Source: JAASSS01 sp021767745 (GTDB taxonomy: Bacteria; Pseudomonadota; Gammaproteobacteria; UBA5335). Taken from it: a stretch of DNA of 64,000 nt. Where the stretch lies: assembly GCA_034189165.1 (NCBI GenBank), contig JAXHVN010000034.1:62001-126000 (forward strand). The letters run 5' to 3'. Positions 55,772 through 63,300 of this stretch are shown here, piece after piece. Under the pieces are notes generated by a model. That model was not told the DNA's origin. It saw only the letters and a list, made by a program, of their open reading frames with translations, and did no database searches. Positions within the stretch are counted from its first letter, which is position 1. Every line of letters begins with the position of its first letter. A program made the translations under genes and the position numbers.

Positions 55772-56750
55772 ATGGGGAGATCGGGGTTGGTGCTGGGCGC
55801 GCTGCTGGCGGCGCTGACGGGGGCGTTGCTGCTGGCGGTCAGCGTGGGCAGCGTGGAACTTTCCGTGACTGAGGTGCTGGGCGCCCTGCGTGGCGGCGGC
55901 GAGCCGACGCACCGGCTGCTGATCTTCGAGCTGCGCCTGCCGCGCGCGCTGGTGGCGGTCGCCGTCGGCGGCCTGCTGGCGCTGGCCGGCACGCTGTTGC
56001 AGGTGCTGCTGCGCAATCCGCTGGCCGATCCCTACGTGCTCGGGGTGTCCGGTGGCGCGGCGGTCGCCGCGCTGGCGGCGCTNNNNNNNNNNGACCAGCG
56101 GCACGAGCGCGGCAGCCAGGCCGCTGGTCGCCTTCGCCGGCGCCCTCGTCTCCACCGTCCTGGTGTTCGGCCTCGCCCGCGGGCAGGGCGCCTGGGGTAC
56201 GAGCCGGCTGCTGCTGACCGGCGTCGTGCTGGCCACCGGCTGGTCCGCCGTGGTCACCCTGCTGCTGGCGAGCGCGCCGCCCGGCGAGTTGCCCGGGATG
56301 CTCTACTGGCTGATGGGCGATCTGGCCGCCGCCCGTCGCCCGCTGCTGCCGCTGCTGGTGCTGGCCGGCTGTCTGCTGCTGAGCCTGCCGCTGGCGGCGC
56401 AACTGAACATCCTGGGGCGCGGCGAGCAGGTGGCGGCGGGTGTGGGCATCCGCGTCGGCCGCCTGCAGGCCGGAGTCTATCTGCTGTCCTCGCTGGCCAC
56501 CGGCGTCGCGGTCGCCGCCGGCGGCAGCATCGGCTTCGTCGGGCTGGTGGTGCCGCACATGCTGCGGCTGATCGTCGGCAACGATCAGCGCGTGCTGTTG
56601 CCGGCCGCGGCTCTCGGCGGCGCGCTGCTGGTGCTGGTGGCGGACCTGGCGGCGCGTACGGTGGTCGCTCCGCAACAGTTGCCGGTGGGGGCGTTGACGG
56701 CGCTGCTCGGCGTGCCGGTGTTCTTCGTGCTGCTGCGGCGGCGCGGCTGA
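55772..56750 (+). CDS. btuC: vitamin B12 ABC transporter permease (FecCD/BtuC family), interrupted by an assembly gap
   Basis: This is an inner-membrane permease for B12 import. The part before the gap has LLAALTGALLLAVSVGS, RLPRALVAVAVGGLLALAG and NPLADPYVLGVSGGA. The part after has TSRLLLTGVVLATGWSAVVT, ARQLG-type AAGVGIRVG and GFVGLVVPHMLRLI. Known bases total 969, a multiple of 3, so a gap of length divisible by 3 (even zero) restores one frame of about 322 residues. The ten N break it artificially. The start has no clear ribosome-binding site. A CATAAT (55758-55763) lies just upstream. Confidence 0.85.
56083..56092. other. assembly gap (ten N) inside btuC
   Basis: Ten N mark a scaffold join of nominal size in the third membrane helix region of the permease. 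Reading phase before and after differs by one base when ten N are counted, which is an artefact of the filler length. Removing the N joins ...GCGCT to GACCAGC... and reads through as A-L-T-S-G-T without a stop. Confidence 0.95.
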
Positions 56751-57508
56751 TGCTGTCCCTGGACGCCCTGACGGTGCAGCTGCCGGATGGCCGGCGCACC
56801 CAGCCGCTGACGCTGACGATCGGCGCCGGCCAGAGCTGGGGCGTGCTCGGGCCGAACGGCGCCGGCAAGACGACGTTGCTGCATACGCTGGCCGGGCTGC
56901 GGGCACCGGCGGGCGGCGAGGTGCGGCTCGAGGGCCGCTCGCTTGCCGGCGCCCGCCGGCGCTGGATCGCGCGCCGGCTGGCATTGCTGCTGCAACACTA
57001 CGAGGACAGCTTCCCGGCCAGCGTGCTGCAGAGCGTGCTGGTGGGGCGGCACCCGCACACCCATCCCTGGCGCGGCGAGCAGGCGGAAGACCGGCGCCTG
57101 GCGCGGGCGGCGCTGGCGCGCCTGGATCTGTCGGCGCTGGCGCCGCGCGCCGTCGGCTCGCTCTCCGGCGGCGAACGCCGGCGGGTGGCCATGGCGGCGG
57201 TGCTGACGCAGCAACCGCAGCTCTACCTGCTCGATGAGCCCTTCGACCAACTCGACCCGGCGCATCAGCAGCAGGTGCATCGGGTGCTGGTCGAGGAGCG
57301 CGCTGCCGGCCGCGCCATCTGTCTGACGCTGCACGACCTCAACATGGCGGCCCGCTGCTGCAGCCATCTGCTGCTGCTGCATGCCGATGGGCGCGTGGAG
57401 GCCGGCCCGGCGCCCACGCTGCTCGACGCCGACCGGCTCGGCGCGCTGTTCGCCTGCCGCCTGCACGCGCATGCCACGCCGGGCGGCCTGTGCTTCACCC
57501 TCGCCTGA
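56750..57508 (+). CDS. btuD: vitamin B12 ABC transporter ATPase (BtuD-like)
   Basis: This is the cytoplasmic ATPase for the adjacent permease. The 252 residues show Walker A GPNGAGKTT (34-42), signature LSGGE (138-142), Walker B LYLLDEP (158-164) and the switch histidine in LTLHDLNMA. The ATG overlaps the btuC stop by one base. The B12 assignment comes from the neighbouring riboswitch and btuB; related ATPases also serve ferric siderophores. No btuF binding-protein gene is visible. Confidence 0.86.
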   Translation: MLSLDALTVQLPDGRRTQPLTLTIGAGQSWGVLGPNGAGKTTLLHTLAGLRAPAGGEVRLEGRSLAGARRRWIARRLALLLQHYEDSFPASVLQSVLVGRHPHTHPWRGEQAEDRRLARAALARLDLSALAPRAVGSLSGGERRRVAMAAVLTQQPQLYLLDEPFDQLDPAHQQQVHRVLVEERAAGRAICLTLHDLNMAARCCSHLLLLHADGRVEAGPAPTLLDADRLGALFACRLHAHATPGGLCFTLA

Positions 57509-57514
57509 ACCGGG

Positions 57515-57544
57515 TTGACAGGCCCAGGCGGCCGCGCGTAGCGT
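57515..57544 (+). promoter_or_regulatory. promoter for the cobalamin riboswitch-btuB transcript
   Basis: A perfect TTGACA (57515-57520) starts 7 bases after the btuD stop. TAGCGT (57539-57544) follows at 18 bases. Transcription would begin just before the riboswitch, separating btuB-pduO-cobN from btuCD as a distinct regulated unit. Confidence 0.65.
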
Positions 57545-57554
57545 TCGCGCCCGT

Positions 57555-57745
57555 TCGCCAGGTGTCCCACACGGTGGGATGAAACGGGAAGCCGGTGCGC
57601 CTTCTTGGCAAGGCCGGCGCTGCCCCCGCAACGGTAGACGAGACGGACCGACCTCACGCCACTGTGCCGCGACGGCACGGGAAGGCGGTCGGTCCCGCCG
57701 GAGGATCCGGCGACTCGTGAGCCCGGAGACCGGCCTGACGACGTA
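57555..57745 (+). promoter_or_regulatory. cobalamin (adenosylcobalamin-type) riboswitch
   Basis: This is the B12-sensing leader of the btuB operon. Conserved blocks in order are CCAGGTG (57562-57568), CGGGAAGCCGGTG, GCTGCCCCCGCAACGGTAG near 57632-57650, CACTGTGCCGCGACGGCACGGGAAGGC (57659-57685, read in two parts), and the B12 box AGCCCGGAGACCGGCCTG at 57720-57737. A hairpin at 57747-57773 (CCCGGGGACTGC with GCGGTCCGGG) follows, then ACTTTCC. It may be the expression platform, but the T-run is poor, so translational control is equally possible. Confidence 0.92.
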
Positions 57746-57861
57746 ACCCGGGGACTGCGGTGGGCGGTCCGGGCGTGACTTTCCGTTGCGTCTGGCTGTG
57801 CCTGCGTCCCCGTCTGCCGTCTTTAGGGGCGCGGGGCGCGCCAGCACAAGGAAAGCTCACG

Positions 57862-59739
57862 ATGACACGCCGATCCTCCCGGACGCCGCTGGCGGCCCTG
57901 ACTCTCGCCTGCCTGATCGAACCGCTCGCTGCCGCCACCGGCCCGGTGCTCGCCACGGACGCCGACACGCTCGACCCCGTCGTGGTGACCGCCACGCGTA
58001 CCGCCCGGACGGTGGACCAGACCCTGGCGGCGGTCACGCTGATCACCCGCGAGGACATCGAGCGGCTGCAGCCACGCACGCTGCCCGAGCTGCTGCGCGG
58101 CCTGCCGGGGCTGGATGTCGCCGGTAACGGCGCGTTCGGCAAGAACACCAGCTTCTTCCTGCGCGGCACGGACGATGATCAGCTGCTGGTGCTGGTCGAC
58201 GGTATCCGCTGGGGTTCGGCGACCAGCGGCGGGGCGTCGCTGGAGCTGCTGCCGCCGGCGCAGATCGAGCGTATCGAGATCGTGCGCGGCCCGCGCACCA
58301 GCCTGTACGGCGCGGACGCCGCCGGCGGCGTGATCCAGATCTTCACGCGCGGCGGTGCCGGTGCGCTCGGGGGCGGGTCCGGTCTGCAGCCGAGCGCCGC
58401 CGTGGCTGCCGGTCGCTACGACACCCGTTCGGCCCGCGCCGGCCTCGCCGGCGGCAACGATCGCACGCAGTTCGGCGTGTACGCCTCGCAGTTCGAGACC
58501 GATGGCTATGACGTGCAGGAGAACGGCGTGCCGGCCGGTTTCGGCCTTTCGCCCGTGCAGCCGGACGAGGATGGGTACCGCAACAGCGCCGGCAGCGCAC
58601 GTCTGGCGCATCGCTTCGCCGGCGGCACACTGCTCGAGGCGAGCGTGCTGCGCAGCGAGGGGGAGACCGAATACGACGGCGCCCCGGATGAGACCGAGTT
58701 CGTGCAGCAGGTGATCAGCGCCGGCCTGCTGGTGCCGGTCAGCGACGCCTGGGACGCCGCGTTGCGCGTCGGCGAGAGCCGTGACGAGAACGACAACTTC
58801 GCCGATCGCACCTTCTTCTCCACCTTCGACACCACCCAGCGCACGGCGAGTTGGCAGAACGTGGTCGCCCTGACGCCGGCACACCAGCTCACCCTCGGCG
58901 CCGACTGGCGGCGCGACGAGGTCGACAGCACCACCGCCTTCACCCGCGACAGCCGCGACAACTGGGCCCTGTTCGCCCAGGACGAGTTCAGCGCCGGCCC
59001 GCACCAGGTGATCGCGAGCCTGCGCCGGGATGACAACGAAGCCTTCGGCGTGGAGACCACCGGCAACCTCGGCTACGGCTATGCGATCGGCGAGCGGGCG
59101 AACCTCACCGCCAGCTACGGCACAGCCTTCGTCGCGCCGACCTTCAACGACCTGTTCTTCCCGGACGTCGGCTTCTTCGCCGGCAATCCCGACCTCGCGC
59201 CGGAGACGCTGCAGACGGCCGAGCTCGGCCTCGACGTGCTGACGCCGGCCGGGCGGCTGGCCGTACAGGGCTTTCGGACCGAGATCGACGACCTGATCGT
59301 CTTCGATGCCCTGCTCGGCAGCGTGTCGAACCTGGACGAGGCGGTGATCACCGGCGGCGAGGCCTCGCTGGAGACGGTGCGCGACGACTGGCGCCTGTTC
59401 GGCGCGGTGACGGTGCTCGACCCGGAGAATCGTCAGACCGGAGCGGTGCTGCCACGGCGGGCCAAGCAGTTCGCCCGCCTCGAACTCGACCGCCAGCTCG
59501 GATCCCTGGCGCTCGGCGGCAGCTGGATCGTGCAGGGCGAGCGCTACGATGACGTCGCCAACACCAACCGTCTGGGTGGCTACGGCCTGGTGAACCTGCG
59601 GGCCGCCTACGCGCTCGCGGACAACGTCAGTCTGCGGGCGACGCTCGACAACCTGCTGGACCAGGATTACCAGACCATCGCGACCTACCGCCAGCCGGGC
59701 CGCGCCCTGTTCGTCACACTGGCACTGGACACGCCGTAG
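57862..59739 (+). CDS. btuB: TonB-dependent vitamin B12 receptor BtuB
   Basis: BtuB is the outer-membrane gated channel for B12 uptake. The 625 residues have a signal peptide (about 1-25), a TonB box-like DPVVVTATR (38-46), a plug domain (GLPGLDVAG, LVDGIRWGS, RIEIVRGPRTSLYGADAAGG) and a 22-strand barrel. It follows the riboswitch, with AAGGAAAG 6 bases before the ATG. The C-terminus ends LALDTP, without the usual final aromatic residue. Family resemblance to BtuB is supported by the riboswitch. Confidence 0.93.
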   Translation: MTRRSSRTPLAALTLACLIEPLAAATGPVLATDADTLDPVVVTATRTARTVDQTLAAVTLITREDIERLQPRTLPELLRGLPGLDVAGNGAFGKNTSFFLRGTDDDQLLVLVDGIRWGSATSGGASLELLPPAQIERIEIVRGPRTSLYGADAAGGVIQIFTRGGAGALGGGSGLQPSAAVAAGRYDTRSARAGLAGGNDRTQFGVYASQFETDGYDVQENGVPAGFGLSPVQPDEDGYRNSAGSARLAHRFAGGTLLEASVLRSEGETEYDGAPDETEFVQQVISAGLLVPVSDAWDAALRVGESRDENDNFADRTFFSTFDTTQRTASWQNVVALTPAHQLTLGADWRRDEVDSTTAFTRDSRDNWALFAQDEFSAGPHQVIASLRRDDNEAFGVETTGNLGYGYAIGERANLTASYGTAFVAPTFNDLFFPDVGFFAGNPDLAPETLQTAELGLDVLTPAGRLAVQGFRTEIDDLIVFDALLGSVSNLDEAVITGGEASLETVRDDWRLFGAVTVLDPENRQTGAVLPRRAKQFARLELDRQLGSLALGGSWIVQGERYDDVANTNRLGGYGLVNLRAAYALADNVSLRATLDNLLDQDYQTIATYRQPGRALFVTLALDTP

Positions 59740-59757
59740 TCACGGCAGGAGGTGGTC

Positions 59758-60306
59758 ATGGGACACCGGCTCTCGAAGATCTACACCCGCACCGGGGATG
59801 ATGGCTCCACCGGGCTCGGCGACGGCTCGCGCACTGCCAAGGACGGGGCCCGGGTGGAGGCCTTCGGCTGCGTGGACGAGCTCAACAGCCTGATCGGCGT
59901 GCTGCTGGCGCATGGCCTCGGCGCCCCGGTCGCGGACTGGCTGGTCGAGATCCAGCACGATCTGTTCGATATCGGCGGCGAGTTGTGCATTCCCGGCCGC
60001 GAGGCGCTGGCGCCAGCGCGGGTCGATGAGCTCGAACGGTGGCTGGATCGGCTGAACGCCGAGCTGGCGCCGCTGAAGGAGTTCATCCTGCCCGGCGGCA
60101 CGCCGGCGGCGGCGGCGGCGCATCTGGCGCGCACCGTCTGCCGCCGGGCCGAGCGGCGCACCGTCACGCTGCACCGCAGCGAGCCGGTCAACCCCGCCAC
60201 GCTGCGCTATCTGAACCGCCTGTCGGACCTGCTGTTCGTGATCGCACGCACCGCGAATCGCCTGGCCGGCCAGCCCGACACGCTCTGGCGTCACGATCGA
60301 CACTGA
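59758..60306 (+). CDS. pduO: PduO-type cob(I)alamin adenosyltransferase
   Basis: This enzyme converts cob(I)alamin and ATP to adenosylcobalamin, activating imported B12. The 182 residues show the ATP-binding YTRTGDDGSTGL (9-20), FGCVDELNSLIG and the C-terminal NPATLRYLNRLSDLLFVIAR. The ATG at 59758 has AGGAGG 5-6 bases upstream; an in-frame GTG two codons earlier is less well placed. It is 18 bases after btuB and 16 before the CobN-like gene. Confidence 0.94.
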   Translation: MGHRLSKIYTRTGDDGSTGLGDGSRTAKDGARVEAFGCVDELNSLIGVLLAHGLGAPVADWLVEIQHDLFDIGGELCIPGREALAPARVDELERWLDRLNAELAPLKEFILPGGTPAAAAAHLARTVCRRAERRTVTLHRSEPVNPATLRYLNRLSDLLFVIARTANRLAGQPDTLWRHDRH

Positions 60307-60322
60307 CGCCGGCAGCGGCTCG

Positions 60323-63300
60323 ATGAAGGGCGCCCTGCGGCGCGTCCTGCTGGCCATGGCGCTGTGCCTCGTGCTGCTGGGCCGCGGCGCGGCGGCCGCG
60401 CCGGTGCACGTGTTCGCGGTCGTCTCCGAACGCGCCGCACCGGCGCTGGCGGCCGGCGCGGCCAGTCTCGCAGCGCAGGCACCGCAGGTCCGGGTGCAGG
60501 CTCGCACGCCGGCGCAGCTGCGCGATCTCTCGCCCGCTGCCCTGCAGGCGGCACTGGCGCAGGCGGACGCGGTGATCATCGCCGGAATCTACGGCGAGCC
60601 GGCCGCTCCCCTGGCCGGCGCGCTGCAGGCCAGCGTACCGGCGGACGGCCGGCGCAGCGTCTGGCCGATCCGCAGTGACGGTGCGCTGCTGTCGTTGGCT
60701 GCGGCGCCGGCCGGGCGGCCCGGCTGGTCGAGCGCCGTCCCCGCACAGGCTGCCGATCTCGCCCGGGCGTTGAATGCCGGTGACGACCCGGCCATCGCCG
60801 CCCTGCACGAGCGCCAGCCCGCCCTGTCGCCCTGGATCACGGCCAATCGGTACTGGCAGGGGCGGGATGCCGCCAACATGGCCGGCCTGCTGGCGCTGGT
60901 GGCCCAGCACGCCGGCGCCGCGCTGCGCGTCCCGGCGCCGGTGGCGGTGCCGGCCTTGCGGTTCGAGACGCCGGCCGCTGGCACGGGCCCGGTGGTGGCG
61001 CTGCTGGACCTGGAAGCCAGCCCACATGCGGCGCTGCATGCGGCGCTGTGCGAGGCGCTCGCCGCCCGCGAGCTCACCTGCCTGCCGATCAGTGCTCGCT
61101 GGGGTCCAGCGACCACGCAGGCGCTGGAGCGGCTCGAGCGCCGCTATGGCGAGCGCCTTGCCGGCATCATCAGCCTGCAGAGCTTCGTGCTGGGTGGCAG
61201 CCAGAGCCGTGGCCGGGCCGAGGCCGCGCTGGCTGCGCTGGATGTGCCGGTCATGAGCGGCATCGTGCTCGGCGAGCAGAGCGTGGCCGAGTGGCAGCTG
61301 GATGTGGCGGGTCTGCCGGCGGCCTCGGTCTATCATCGCCTGGCGATGCCGGAGGTGCAGGGCCTGAGCCAGCCGCTGGTGCTGGCCGGCGCCGGTGCCA
61401 CGCGGGAGGATGCGCGCACCGGCCTGAGCTGGCGGGAGATCGAGCCGATCGGACCGCAGCTCGCGCTGGCCGCCGGTCGCCTCGCGCGCTGGCAGCGGCT
61501 GGCCCGGCTGCCAAACGCGGACAAGCGGGTGGCGATCGTCTACTACAACCATCCGCCCGGCCGGCACAACATCGGCGCGGACAACCTCGACGTGCCCGCC
61601 AGCCTGTGGACGCTGCTGCACGCGCTGCGCCGCGCCGGCTATACCACCGGACCGCTGCCGCCCGACCCGGCGGCGCTGCTGGCGGCGCTCCAGACCCGCG
61701 GCGTCAACCTGCCGGAGGACCACGCCGCGCTGCGTGAACTGGCGCGCCAGGTCCCGCGTCTGCCGACCACCGCCTACGCCGATTGGTTTGCCACGCTGCC
61801 CGGGCCGGTGCGGGCGGAGATGCGGGGCGGGCCGCTGGCACGATTGCAGGCGCAGTTCGCGGCGGCGCTGCAGGCCGAGCCCGTGCTCACCGGGCCCACC
61901 CGCGAGGCGCTCGGGCGCCGGCTGACGATGGTCGAGACGGAGCTGCGCCATGTGCTGGAGGGCAGCGCCCATCCGGCGCGCGAGCCGGCGCTGGCCGGGC
62001 TGACGACGCTGATGGACGGCTATCGGGCGCTGCTGCGCCCGCCGGCGGCTGGCGTCGGGACCGCGCCGGCGCTGGCTGAGCTCGACACACGGGTGCAGGC
62101 GCTGACAGCGCTCGGCATCGAGGGGCTGCGCGGCTGGGGCAGCCCGCCGGGCCGATCCATGGTGGTGGGGGACTCGCTCGTCCTGCCGGGGCTCACCTTC
62201 GGCAACGTCTTCATCGGTCCGCAGCCGCCGCGTGGCTGGGAACTCGACGAGGAACTGCTGCACGCCAACCTGATCTTTCCGCCGCCGCACCAGTACCTGG
62301 CGTTCTACCGCTACCTGCAGCACGACTTCGCTGCCGATGCGGTCATCCATCTCGGCCGGCACAGTACCTATGAGTTCCTGCCGCACAAGCGGGCGGGGCT
62401 CGACGCCACCGATTACCCGATGCTGATCGCCGGCGAGCTGCCGGGTATCTATCCCTACATCGTCGATGGCGTCGGCGAGGGCCTGCAGGCCAAGCGCCGG
62501 GGCCTGGCGGTGATCGTCGATCACCTGACGCCGCCGATCGCCGCCAGCGAGCTCTATGGCGAGCTGCTCGGGCTGCGCCAGCTGGTGGAAAGCTTCGAGG
62601 CCGCGCCGGTGGGCGCGGCGGCACGTGGTCAGGCCGTGGCGAGCCTGCGCGAGCGCCTGCGCACCCTTGAGCTGGAAGACGAGCTGGCGCTGGTGATGGC
62701 CGACGAGCTGGAGCGGCGCGGGCAGAGCCTTGCGAGCGCATCGGACGAGCTGCTGGTGCACGAGGTGGGGCACTACCTGACCCTACTGCAGGAACAGTTC
62801 ATGCCCCTTGGCCTGCACGTGTTCGGTCGGCCGTGGTCGGATGAGGCGGTCGCCACGCTGCTGGACTCGATGGCGCCGCCAGCGGCGGCGCGGGCGCAGC
62901 AGCGGGCGCAGCTGATCGCCTCGCCGCCGGCCGAGATCGCCGCCGTGCTGGCCGCGCTCTCCGGCCGCTTCGTCCGCCCCGGCAAGGGCAACGACCCGCT
63001 GCGGGCGCCGGATGTGCTGCCGACCGGGCGCAACTTCCATGCGCTGGACCCGAGCCTGTTGCCGACCCGCATCGGCTGGGCCCTGGGCCGGCGGCTGGCC
63101 GAGACCGCCCGCGCCGAGTCGGCGGCGGATCCCGCAGCCAGCGAGGCGCTGGTCCTGTGGGCATCGGATACGGTCAGGGACGAGGGCGCCATGGTGGCCT
63201 TCGCGCTGGCGCTGATGGGTATCGAACCGCGCTGGAGCGAGCGTGGCCAGCTCGCCGGCCTGACGCGCACGGCGCAGGCGGAGCGGCGCGACGTACTGAT

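Noticed and set aside
55772..57508. Continuous frame from btuC through the N run into btuD as one 578-codon protein
   Set aside because: The frame jumps through the filler N into a wrong phase, reads Arg/Gly/Ala noise, and joins the btuD frame by chance. The correct reading is two genes.
60188..62773. Open minus-strand frame of 861 codons opposite the CobN-like gene
   Set aside because: The plus-strand frame has a signal peptide and CobN-family blocks; the antisense product is Arg/Gln/Gly-rich filler.
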